Below, piece after piece: positions 9,240-16,694 of a stretch of DNA of 64,000 bases. The stretch is from JAUIIK01 sp963745675 (lineage in GTDB: Bacteria; Chloroflexota; Chloroflexia; Thermomicrobiales; CFX8), in the NCBI GenBank assembly GCA_963745675.1, contig CAVUYM010000012.1:248001-312000 (forward strand), in the 5' to 3' direction. The notes under the pieces are model-generated. The model was not told the DNA's origin, made no database searches, and worked only from the letters and a program-made list of their open reading frames with translations. The translations under genes were made by a program, and so were the position numbers. Numbering within the stretch: position 1 is the first letter of the stretch; each line of letters begins with the position of its first letter.

Positions 9240-9905
9240 GTGGCGGCGATAGGGTTTGATGTCTATGGGACGCTGGTCGATCCGCTGGCGATGAGCGCGA
9301 CGCTGGGCTTTGCAGTCGGGGAGCGGGCGGCGGAGATGGCTGGCATCTGGCGGGCGAAACAGCTCGAGTACTCATTCCGGCGCACGTTGATGAACGACTA
9401 TGAGAATTTCGACGTTTGTACCCGCGACGCGCTGCGCTATGCCGCCAGGGCGATGGGAGTAGCGCTCTCCGATATTGAAGAACAGCGCCTGATGCGCGGC
9501 TATCTCCACCTGCAGCCCTACCCAGATGTCGTGCCGGGGATCGAGAAACTCCAGCAGGCGGGGCATGCCGTCGTCGCCTTTTCGAACGGTGTTGAGGAAT
9601 CGTTACGCCAGTTGCTCGCTAATGCCGGAGTGCTCGACTATCTCGATGGCATTGTCAGCGTCGATAGCATCCAGATGTTCAAGCCGCACCCAGCCGTCTA
9701 TCGTCACCTGGCGGATCAACTCGAGAGCCCGCGAAACGAGACATGGCTGGTGTCGAGCAATTACTGGGATGTCATGGGAGCACGCCAGGCGGACCTCCGC
9801 GCCGCATGGCTCCGCCGTGACCCGGACGCCATCCCAGATCCCTGGGGTATAGAACCGGACATCATCGTCAGTTCGATCGAAGAGTTCGCTTCCCGGATCG
9901 CTTGA
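9240..9905 (+). CDS. Type II haloacid dehalogenase (HAD superfamily)
   Basis: 221 residues from a GTG start. Type II 2-haloacid dehalogenase motifs appear in order: nucleophile Asp7 in FDVYGT, WRAKQLEYSF near residue 40, Ser115-Asn116 in AFSNG, Lys148 in FKPHP, and SSNYWDVMGA at 172-181. Members hydrolyse 2-haloalkanoates, with Asp forming an ester intermediate. The conserved Trp/Asn after SSN supports a dehalogenase over a generic phosphatase, though natural substrates are often unknown. Cytoplasmic and apparently monocistronic. Confidence 0.85.
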   Translation: MAAIGFDVYGTLVDPLAMSATLGFAVGERAAEMAGIWRAKQLEYSFRRTLMNDYENFDVCTRDALRYAARAMGVALSDIEEQRLMRGYLHLQPYPDVVPGIEKLQQAGHAVVAFSNGVEESLRQLLANAGVLDYLDGIVSVDSIQMFKPHPAVYRHLADQLESPRNETWLVSSNYWDVMGARQADLRAAWLRRDPDAIPDPWGIEPDIIVSSIEEFASRIA

Positions 9906-9997
9906 CGAAAGATGATCATGCAGCGTATGCGGCGCACACAATCCATCCGCTTGCCTATACTGCTAGACATACTCGCAAAGCATCACAGGAGTAAACA

Positions 9998-10459
9998 ATG
10001 CGCGTTGAGTGGATCATCATGGCGGACTCCGCCGAAGTCGTAAACGGCAAGCTCTATCTGATGGGTGGTGGCTGGGACCACCTGGTTGTCAACCAGCCAT
10101 TCCCGACCCAACAGCTGATTTCTATCGCAGTTTCATTCTCAGTCGGATGGGACGAGACGAACATCCGCCAGCCGATGGAGATACGAATCGAAGACATGGA
10201 AGGCAAGCAGCTGGCCCGGGTCAATGGCGAAATCGAGGCCGGACGCCCTCGAGGCATCACCCCGGGACAGGCGCAGCGAGTGCAACTAGCCTTCAAGCTC
10301 CCGCTACGCATCGAAAAGCCGGACAGATTCAGCGTCACCGCGCTCATCGCAGACGAGATTGCGGGCCATGCCAGCTTCGGCATCACCGCCGGCCGCCGGC
10401 AACGGCAACCAAGACAGCAACCTGAAGTGAAATCAAAGAAGCCCAAGCTGGACGCTTAG
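9998..10459 (+). CDS. DUF6941-like small protein
   Basis: 153 residues with CACAGGAG upstream of the ATG. The N-terminal pattern MRVEWIIMADSAEVVNGKLYLMGGGWD followed by a beta-rich body is what I know from the DUF6941 family of short bacterial proteins; I am moderately sure of the family name. The C-terminal 25 residues are Arg/Gln/Lys-rich and probably disordered. No signal peptide and no catalytic motif. Function unknown. Confidence 0.7.
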   Translation: MRVEWIIMADSAEVVNGKLYLMGGGWDHLVVNQPFPTQQLISIAVSFSVGWDETNIRQPMEIRIEDMEGKQLARVNGEIEAGRPRGITPGQAQRVQLAFKLPLRIEKPDRFSVTALIADEIAGHASFGITAGRRQRQPRQQPEVKSKKPKLDA

Positions 10460-10504
10460 ATCCTATCGCTGTGATTCTATGTCCCTTGCAATAAGAACGC
10501 GCAC

Positions 10505-10586
10505 TTCGTAGGAGTGGAGTTCATCTCTACCCGGTCGACGGAAGGCGTATGTTCGCTGGTGGAGACGAGTTCTACCCCTACAAAGC
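10505..10586. repeat. R6 inverted repeat pair
   Basis: Inverted copies of TTCGTAGGAGTGGAGTTC and GAGTTCTACCCCTACAAA, each with its own small dyad, in the gap after the DUF6941-like gene. This is the same GTAGGGGC...TTCATC... design as the pair at 61523-61614. Confidence 0.65.
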
Positions 10587-10602
10587 ACAAACAGGCCCAT
10601 AT

Positions 10603-12609
10603 TCAGTCACACTCCAGGTTGCGATAGACGACGTAATTCTCCTCACGCGCGATGCCCTCGACGTCGGTGTAGCCGTAAGGAGCGGGGGCAACTCGGTCGT
10701 CGAGAATCGCGTAACAGAGCGGTTTGGCGGCAGGCTCAAGCTCCAGATAGCCGATTGTGCCGTTCCCCCGGACGTCATGACCTTCACGTTGGAGAATCGC
10801 AACCAGCAGGCCGAAAGCCAGCGGGTCTGACGAGATCTCCGGCAGATCGACCTGCTCGTCGTCGGGCACTGAGTCCGCAAGATCCCAGAGCCAGGGATCG
10901 TGGTCTAATCTGTAAATCGCATCAATACCGGGAAAGACGAGGACGACGGAAGAGTTTGCCTTCAACCCCTCCTCAACCTCACGCCGGCGATCTTCCGGCA
11001 TCTCTTTGTGGACGACGATGTAGTCGATCCCCAGTCCCTGCACGAGTCGTATAGCTTCCGGGTCCGGAATCTGGCGCGAGCGCTCGCGTAGCAGATCGTA
11101 GGTTGGCGGCACGATGCCGGAGAAGCCGTTGACGACCGGATTCCAGTGCTTCGTCGACCAGAAATTCGGCCAGGCGGAAGCCACCGGTCCCTCGCCCATA
11201 GGCATCTCCAGCATCGACCCTGGGTGCTCGGAAAGAAAGACGTAGTCAGGGCGAGGATTGTCGACCGGCAGCGGAGGTGGGAGATTCATCGAGGTCGATG
11301 TATCGGCCCAGATCAGCGCAAGCCCGGCGACGATGACGCCAACCCAGGCAAACTGCCAGTTCTGTTCATCGAGCCGGGTCTTCAGATATTGCCAAGTGAG
11401 GTTCAAGCCGATCCCGGCCAGTCCTCCCAAACCGACGAGCGCCAGATGACCGAATCGTGCAGGCACACGAATCGCCCTGAAGCCGGGCAGCCAATCGTAG
11501 AAAAGGTGATAGGGCAGCCAGATGTCGCGTCCAAAGATGTGACCGGAGAAACCGAATGACAGCACAAATCCGGCGACGGTGATGGCGACGAATATCCAGC
11601 GAGCCCGACGCACGCGCCTATCGAAGAGCCCGACGACGGCAAACCCGAACAGAAAGAGGCCTGGGAAAAGGTCCTGCTCGATGTTACGGTGCTGATCTTC
11701 GAGTAGTGCTCCCCATAGATCATTGGACGGCGCGGCGGCGAAGTAGTCGTCACGGGTCGCCCGCCAGAACGCGACCTCGCTCTCCTCGCGCTCGACGCCC
11801 AGATCGAGATGAACCTGCTGGTAGGGCCAGAGAGTCGGGATGAGCAGCAGGCCCCCGATGGCGCAGGCGACGATAGCGACTCCAAGCGAAGTGAGCAACT
11901 GCCGATTGCGCTCGACCAACGCATAACCCAGATAGACGGCCCCGGCGACCATCAGCATGACGATCATGAAATAGAGGAAGTAGATACCGAAGAGCCCCTG
12001 AGCGACAAAACAGCCTCCCAGACCTGCTGCCCAGAGCAGCCGCTTGCGCCCTTCGGCAAGCGTCGTGCGCCGCAAGCACAACAGCGCCAGCGGCAGCCAC
12101 TGTGCCGAGAGGATATGGAGGTGCTCGGCATGCGCCATACGTGGCGGAGCAAAGGCAAAAGCAGCCCCGGCCAAAATCCCGGCCAGCCGGTTGCCGGTGA
12201 TGTCGACCACCAGCAGGTACATCGCCATCGCTGAGAAGATCAAGGCGATGAAGAAGGCGAGATTATCGGCCAGCAGGACGTTGCCGGTCAGCGCATAGAC
12301 CGGCCAGACGAGCAGCGTCTGCCCCAGCAAGTGATCGGAGTAGGCGAGCACATTCCGCCAGGGGTAGAAGACGTTGGCGTTGAAGAGATCTCCGGGTGAG
12401 GTCGTCAACGCGTGCCAGTTCCAGGCCATCGTCCAGACCTGAAAGACAGGGTCGCCCCAGGAGACGATCGTATCTCGCATCTTCCAGGCCAGCGGCCAGG
12501 TGAGCGCGATGCTGAAACATGTGAAAATCAGGAGGGCGAGAAGGTGAGTCCGATACCCGCCTCCCCCCAATCGCCCTTCAGACGCAGCGGCGGACTCCTG
12601 TCTGTCCAT
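10603..12609 (-). CDS. Multi-spanning membrane protein, GT-C/YfhO-like
   Basis: 668 residues from MDRQES. An upstream in-frame ATG at 12705 would translate the R3 repeat, so I rejected it; no clear ribosome site precedes either start. About 10-12 transmembrane segments fill residues 15-430. The first long loop (WGDPVFQVW...NVFYPWRNVLAYSDH) has the acidic residue placement common in GT-C glycosyltransferases and YfhO-type proteins. A soluble C-terminal domain of about 200 residues follows (GPVASAWPNFWSTKHWNPVVNG, then VQGLGIDYIVVHKE). The likely role is transfer of a lipid-linked sugar at the outer face of the membrane. This is inference; no specific family is assigned. Confidence 0.75.
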   Translation of the reverse strand: MDRQESAAASEGRLGGGGYRTHLLALLIFTCFSIALTWPLAWKMRDTIVSWGDPVFQVWTMAWNWHALTTSPGDLFNANVFYPWRNVLAYSDHLLGQTLLVWPVYALTGNVLLADNLAFFIALIFSAMAMYLLVVDITGNRLAGILAGAAFAFAPPRMAHAEHLHILSAQWLPLALLCLRRTTLAEGRKRLLWAAGLGGCFVAQGLFGIYFLYFMIVMLMVAGAVYLGYALVERNRQLLTSLGVAIVACAIGGLLLIPTLWPYQQVHLDLGVEREESEVAFWRATRDDYFAAAPSNDLWGALLEDQHRNIEQDLFPGLFLFGFAVVGLFDRRVRRARWIFVAITVAGFVLSFGFSGHIFGRDIWLPYHLFYDWLPGFRAIRVPARFGHLALVGLGGLAGIGLNLTWQYLKTRLDEQNWQFAWVGVIVAGLALIWADTSTSMNLPPPLPVDNPRPDYVFLSEHPGSMLEMPMGEGPVASAWPNFWSTKHWNPVVNGFSGIVPPTYDLLRERSRQIPDPEAIRLVQGLGIDYIVVHKEMPEDRRREVEEGLKANSSVVLVFPGIDAIYRLDHDPWLWDLADSVPDDEQVDLPEISSDPLAFGLLVAILQREGHDVRGNGTIGYLELEPAAKPLCYAILDDRVAPAPYGYTDVEGIAREENYVVYRNLECD

Positions 12610-12633
12610 GGCGGAAGTATAGGGATTTGTGGG

Positions 12634-12766
12634 GAGTGAGTTCGTAGGTTGTAGTGAGTAGGTTGTAGGAGTCGGGGAGAGCAGGAAGCTCTGTTGATCC
12701 TTCATCGAAGTCGCCGGGGCTTACACCCCTCCCTCGAATTCGAGGGAGGGGACGGGGGAGGGAGCT
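12634..12766. repeat. R3 copy followed by half R1 element
   Basis: The gap between the membrane protein and QNG1 genes holds an R3 copy (two GTAGGTTGTAG units) and, at 12726-12766, a perfect CTCCCTCGAATTCGAGGGAG palindrome with one flanking GGGGGAGGGAGC arm of R1. Confidence 0.8.
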
Positions 12767-12839
12767 ATTCCAAACATCCTTGCAACAATTCAGCCAGTCA
12801 TCAAGCAAGCTCGCTGGGTAGCAATCGATCGAGAAGCTC

Positions 12840-13748
12840 TTGAGCGTGTCGCCGACACGGCTTGCGTCAGCCGACGAACCGCTGCCGGATTGGGACGAGC
12901 ACTTGCACCCTGTTGGACGGGACGCTGGGGAGACTGCGACCCTGGTGCTGGTTCTCGATGCCCTGAACTTCTGTTTCTGGCCGCTACCCGGATCAGATGG
13001 GCCGCGCTGGAGTGTCAGCTACCAGGGTACAAACTACGATGGCTATCTGGCTTTAGCCGTCGCGCTGCGCAAAGCGGTCGAACGCGGTGTTCCGCTGACC
13101 GATCCGGACTATCTGGCGGGTCTGGATCTCGGACTGGTTCGGGAATTGCTTGCGCCTGTTCACGGCACGCAGGAGATCCCACTGATTGAAGCCCGGCTGG
13201 GAAACCTGATCGAAGTCGGCGTTGCCCTTCGGGACCGATGGGAAGGATCGTTCGAGCGGGCGATCGCGGCAGCAAAAGGATCATCGATGACGCTGGTCGA
13301 CGAGATCGTCGAAGCATTGCCTTCCTTCCGAGATACGGCGACCTATCGAGGAATGGAGGTTCTGCTCTACAAACGCGCCCAAATTCTCATCGCCGACCTC
13401 CACGGCGCACTGGGCGGTATCGGGCTGGGCGCATTCAATGACCTTGACCGGCTCACAGCATTCGCCGATTACAAAGTGCCGCAGATACTGCGCCAGTTCG
13501 GCATCCTGCAATACCATCCTGACCTGGAGCGGGCGATCAGGCGTTACGAACTCATCCCGCCCGGTGATGAACGCGAGGTCGAGATCCGGGCCGCGACGAT
13601 CTGGGCGGTCGAGTTGCTGCGCCAATCACTGGACAAGCATGGCAAATCGATGCGCGCGTTCGAAATCGACTGGTTGCTCTGGAACGCTGCCCAAAGCCTG
13701 CCAGCCAATGCCGAGCCCTACCACCGCACGCTGACGATCTACTATTAG
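12840..13748 (+). CDS. Queuosine 5'-phosphate N-glycosylase/hydrolase (QNG1, DUF2419)
   Basis: About 300 residues. It matches the queuosine-salvage family along its length: LNFCFWPLPG near residue 45, a central helical region, then NDLDRLTAFADYKVPQILR, ELIPPGDEREVEIRAATIWAVELL and IDWLLWNAAQ. Members release queuine base from queuosine-5'-monophosphate so that it can be reused by tRNA-guanine transglycosylase. The family is best known from eukaryotes; a Sphaerobacter homologue has been studied. The start is uncertain: TTG at 12840 or GTG at 12846, with GAGAAG just upstream. No other queuosine gene is in the window. Confidence 0.88.
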   Translation: MSVSPTRLASADEPLPDWDEHLHPVGRDAGETATLVLVLDALNFCFWPLPGSDGPRWSVSYQGTNYDGYLALAVALRKAVERGVPLTDPDYLAGLDLGLVRELLAPVHGTQEIPLIEARLGNLIEVGVALRDRWEGSFERAIAAAKGSSMTLVDEIVEALPSFRDTATYRGMEVLLYKRAQILIADLHGALGGIGLGAFNDLDRLTAFADYKVPQILRQFGILQYHPDLERAIRRYELIPPGDEREVEIRAATIWAVELLRQSLDKHGKSMRAFEIDWLLWNAAQSLPANAEPYHRTLTIYY

Positions 13749-13791
13749 TCATTGACGAAGACTATCCCGAAACCCTCGATAGGAGAAACCT

Positions 13792-14557
13792 ATGTTCACC
13801 GACCAACAATCGTTCGAAATTCTGCTGAAGGACGCGGAAGCACCGTTCTCCGGATGGGATTTCGCGCATATTTCGGGATTCCGGCCGCATGCAGACGACA
13901 CCGTGGACCTGGAGCTACACCAGCACCATTTTGCCGTTGGTTCGCAGCGTCGATTCCATGCTCGATCTGGGTACCGGCGGCGGCGAGTTTCTGGCGTCGC
14001 TCCAACCGTTGCCTGAAACGACCGTTGCGACAGAGGGCTATCCGCCGAACATTTCCATCGCCCGGGAGCGACTCGAACCAATCGGCGTCAGCGTCTGCCC
14101 AATTGAAGATGACGATCAGCTACCGCTTGAGGACGAATCGTTCGATCTGGTCATCGACCGGCATGAGTCCTACGATCCGCTCGAGGTCCTGCGCGTCCTC
14201 AAGCCGGGTGGAACATTCATCACCCAGCAGGTTGGCGGGGAAGATGATCTGGATCTCAACCGCTTGCTCGGCGCAGACGATGTCCACCCATTCGCGCACT
14301 GGACCGCTGAATTCGCTGCCAACCAGCTACGTGATAGTGGCTGGAAAGTCGATGAGGTGCGGGAGGATTTCCCATTCACCCGCTACTTCGATGTCGGAGC
14401 CATCATCTACTACCTGAGGGCAGTGCCCTGGCAGATCGAAGACTTCACGGTCGAGCGCTACCGCGAGCAGTTATGGGCGCTTCACCAGCGTATTGGCCGC
14501 GATGGTTACGTCGACATCCGCAACCACCGCTTTCTGCTCGTCGCCCGCAAGCCGTAG
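13792..14557 (+). CDS. Class I SAM-dependent methyltransferase, one frameshift
   Basis: About 254 residues. The start at MFTDQQSF has AGGAGAA upstream. SAM motif I is DLGTGGGE near residue 62, the acidic end of beta2 is ATEGYPP, motif post I is SFDLVIDRHE, and RVLKPGGTFITQQ marks the motif III region. The frame changes near 13880, between WDFAHISG and the segment beginning GRMQTTPW; the total span is one base off a multiple of three. Related Rossmann methyltransferases act on small molecules, but the substrate cannot be told. It follows the QNG1 gene by 43 bp on the same strand and may be cotranscribed. Confidence 0.82.
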
Positions 14558-14603
14558 GATGAAAGGAATAGCGATAGAACTGGGTGAGCGATGGAGGCAA
14601 GAG

Positions 14604-14798
14604 ATGAGACGTTTCTGGCGCGGGAAGACGGACGAACGGCGGCCGCTGCTCAACTGCTGTTCGGTTTCGATCTCGATCAGTTGCTGCTCGCTCCCGGCAG
14701 CGATAGGGCTGGCGCTGGCTGCCGTGCTGATCTGGCTGGGCATCCGTTCCGGTCTAGACGAACAGCGGAAGCGCCGCCTGGAAGATCCGGCGAGCTAA
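14604..14798 (+). CDS. Small single-span membrane protein with two Cys-Cys pairs
   Basis: 64 residues. GGAGG lies 7 nt before the ATG. A basic N-terminus (MRRFWRGKTDERR) is followed by NCCSVSISISCC, a transmembrane helix (about residues 28-47) and a charged tail. The gene ends tail-to-tail with the SigZ-like sigma gene, overlapping it by 4 bp. No family recognised. The good ribosome site and helix support it, but its length leaves room for doubt. The double Cys pairs echo the Cys-rich tail of the sigma factor and the tiny peptide upstream of it. Confidence 0.5.
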   Translation: MRRFWRGKTDERRPLLNCCSVSISISCCSLPAAIGLALAAVLIWLGIRSGLDEQRKRRLEDPAS

Positions 14799-15379
14799 CA
14801 GGCCGCGCAATCAGGCTGGCATGAGGCACAAGTCTGAATCTGGCAGCCGCCGTTGGGTTGGATATTGATGACGCCGCCAAGCCGGTCCAGTTCCAGATGA
14901 CAACAGGTGACAATCAGATCCCGGAGCCGCTTTCTCGCCCGCTGGACGCGCGACTTTGCGCCTGAAAGTGAGATGTCGAGCCGTTCAGCCAGTTCGCGCT
15001 GCTTCATGCCGTCGATCGCAGTCAGCCGAAGTGCCTCGCGATCCGGCTCTGGGAGTCCCTCAAACAAACTTGGCAAGCAGTCGGAAAGTTCCGACGTTTC
15101 CAGGTGCACGAAGTCCCGGCTGTCGATCAGGTCGTCCGGCAACTGCCCCAGCGGTCGGGCTCGCCGGTAGTGGTCGATGATGGCGTTGCGGGCAATCTGA
15201 AAGAGCCAGCTCTCGACCCGCGATGAATCCCGGATCGTATCGACCTTCTTCACCGCCCGCAAGCAGATCTCCTGGACGAGATCGTCCGCCTCTTCCGGGT
15301 TCGACACCCGGCTACGGACAAAGCGGCGCAACCGCTCGTAATGTTCTTCAAGAATGACGCTGAATTCAGCCGTTGTCAT
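14795..15379 (-). CDS. ECF RNA polymerase sigma factor, SigZ-like with Cys-rich tail
   Basis: 194 residues; AAGGAG lies 8 nt before the ATG (a GTG one codon upstream is possible). Sigma region 2 covers about residues 10-75 (ADDLVQEICLRAVKK, QIARNAIIDHYRR) and region 4 about 105-155 with helix-turn-helix MKQRELAERLDISLSGAKSRVQRAR. The C-terminal extension carries seven Cys: the CC pair at 159-160, then 179, 184, 187, 191 and 194. That tail is typical of SigZ-type ECF factors and suggests metal or thiol sensing. No anti-sigma gene of the usual zinc-finger type adjoins it. Its promoter matches that of the divergent Cys-rich peptide gene, implying autoregulation. Confidence 0.9.
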   Translation of the reverse strand: MTTAEFSVILEEHYERLRRFVRSRVSNPEEADDLVQEICLRAVKKVDTIRDSSRVESWLFQIARNAIIDHYRRARPLGQLPDDLIDSRDFVHLETSELSDCLPSLFEGLPEPDREALRLTAIDGMKQRELAERLDISLSGAKSRVQRARKRLRDLIVTCCHLELDRLGGVINIQPNGGCQIQTCASCQPDCAAC

Positions 15380-15404
15380 CACACGTACTCCTTCATCTCA
15401 ATAA

Positions 15405-15433
15405 TAGACGTAGCGCTTGAGAAAAGGACGCAA
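15405..15433 (-). promoter_or_regulatory. ECF-type promoter of the SigZ-like gene
   Basis: On the minus strand TTGCGTCC, 15 nt, CGTCTA, about 25 nt upstream of the start codon. Sequence pattern and spacing equal those of the divergent promoter at 15456-15484. CGTC-type -10 elements are typical of ECF sigma factors. Confidence 0.7.
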
Positions 15434-15455
15434 ATTGGACCGCATCTTCACGATA

Positions 15456-15484
15456 TTGCATCCATTTGGTCCTGTTCGCGTCTA
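15456..15484 (+). promoter_or_regulatory. ECF-type promoter of the tiny Cys-rich peptide gene
   Basis: TTGCATCC, 15 nt, CGTCTA. It differs from the divergent promoter by one base in the -35 box and has the identical spacer length. The 5' leader that follows contains two direct copies of TTGACCGG (15490-15497 and 15503-15510). Confidence 0.7.
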
Positions 15485-15549
15485 CAAGATTGACCGGATC
15501 AGTTGACCGGTTGAGAACTTGAACAGGCTCAATGAAAGGAGTCTTGACG

Positions 15550-15648
15550 ATGACTATCGAACGATGGCTGGTGGCGGCGATCGATCCGAATGCCGGCGAC
15601 GATGACTGTTGCGATGACAGTTGCTGCCCCGATGGAGGATGCTGCTAA
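15550..15648 (+). CDS. 32-residue Cys-rich peptide (CC-x3-CC-x4-CC)
   Basis: Very short gene with GAAAGGAG 9 nt before the ATG. The first half (MTIERWLVAAIDPNAG) is helix-compatible. The second half is acidic and cysteine-rich: DDCCDDSCCPDGGCC, six Cys in 13 residues, reading straight into TAA. It is divergent from the SigZ-like gene, has a matching ECF promoter, and is followed 30 bp later by a strong hairpin, so it looks like a complete one-gene transcript. It could be a metallothionein-like chelator, a thiol/metal sensor, or a peptide ligand of the Cys-rich sigma tail. No known family recognised. It is below usual gene-calling length and would normally be missed. Confidence 0.7.
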   Translation: MTIERWLVAAIDPNAGDDDCCDDSCCPDGGCC

Positions 15649-15677
15649 AACGATCCTTCGCCGTGCAACGTACACAT

Positions 15678-15704
15678 CGAGAGGGCGGGGTCTCCGCCCT
15701 CTCG
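15678..15704. terminator. GC-rich hairpin between converging genes
   Basis: Perfect 11-bp stem CGAGAGGGCGG/CCGCCCTCTCG with a 5-nt loop, between the tiny peptide gene and the polyphosphate glucokinase gene, which run towards each other. There is no clear T-run, so it may act in both directions but weakly. Confidence 0.65.
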
Positions 15705-15722
15705 TCATTCTGCCAGCTACTG

Positions 15723-16484
15723 TCAGCGCAGGGTGGCCCGGTGCGCGGTCAACGCCGCACCGACAATTCCGGCTTCGTTGAGCATTTCGGCAGGCACGAC
15801 CTGGGCGTCGGTTTCGAAGTATTGAAAGTACTTCTCATGCTTCTTGGACACGCCGCCTCCAATGATAATCAGATCGGGGCTGAAGAGGAATTCGACATGA
15901 TCGAGGTAGCGCCCAACCCGCTTGCCCCACTTCTTCCAGCTAAGGTCCTTGTCGTCGCGAACGCTCTCGGCGGCGTAGTGTTCGGCGTCCGATCCTTTGA
16001 AAATCAGATGTCCTAGCTCAGTGTTCGGCACCAGCACACCGTCATGAAACAAGGCGCTGCCGATACCGGTTCCGAGCGTCAGCATCAGCACCGTGCCGTC
16101 CCGCCCTCTACCCGCGCCATAGGTCATCTCGGCAATACCGGCGGCATCGGCATCGTTGATCAACTCGAATCGTAGACCGGTCTTTTCCTCGAAGAGCGTC
16201 CGTCCATCGGTTCCGATCCATCGCTTGTCGACGTTGGCGGCAGAATGGACGACGCCGTCGCGGAGAATCGCCGGGAACGTCGCGCCAACCGGTCCATCCC
16301 ACTCGAAGTGCTCGGCTATCTGTTTCACGACCTTGGCGACCTTCTTCGGTTTGGACGGCTGCGGCGTCGGAATCCGATAGCGGCTTTCGACCAGTTCGCC
16401 GCGGTCGACATCAACCAGCGCGCCCTTGATCCCCGAGCCGCCAATATCGATCCCGAGGACGATATTTCCGTTCTTCTCGCTCAT
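15723..16484 (-). CDS. ppgK: Polyphosphate glucokinase (ROK family)
   Basis: 253 residues. The start was set at MSEKNGN, with GGGAAGACGG upstream. The phosphate-binding loop is IDIGGSGIKG near residue 15. PKKVAKVVKQIAEHF followed by GPVGATFPAILRDGVV, and TLGTGIGSALFHDG, are typical of strictly polyphosphate-using glucokinases; LELGHL-like NTELGHLIFKG follows. It phosphorylates glucose with polyphosphate (and possibly ATP), feeding glycolysis in the cytoplasm. The ROK zinc-site Cys motif is absent, as usual for PpgK. Single gene. Confidence 0.9.
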   Translation of the reverse strand: MSEKNGNIVLGIDIGGSGIKGALVDVDRGELVESRYRIPTPQPSKPKKVAKVVKQIAEHFEWDGPVGATFPAILRDGVVHSAANVDKRWIGTDGRTLFEEKTGLRFELINDADAAGIAEMTYGAGRGRDGTVLMLTLGTGIGSALFHDGVLVPNTELGHLIFKGSDAEHYAAESVRDDKDLSWKKWGKRVGRYLDHVEFLFSPDLIIIGGGVSKKHEKYFQYFETDAQVVPAEMLNEAGIVGAALTAHRATLR

Positions 16485-16694
16485 CGCCGTCTTCCCGTCC
16501 GTCACCCTGAATGCCTCGATATCAGTGAGTACGACTATACGACGAACCAGCGCCGCTATCCGCAAACCTCAATACTCAATGATCTGAAGATTGACCGGAT
16601 TGAACGACAGTCCGATCGAGCTATGTTGCTGGCGCCCCAGTTGAATCCACGCATGCAGCCTCAAACCGTGGATACATCGCGCAGTGCGGGGGCA

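Noticed and set aside
12609..12705. Upstream ATG of the membrane protein gene
   Set aside because: The added 32 residues would be translated from the R3 repeat and have no membrane-protein character.
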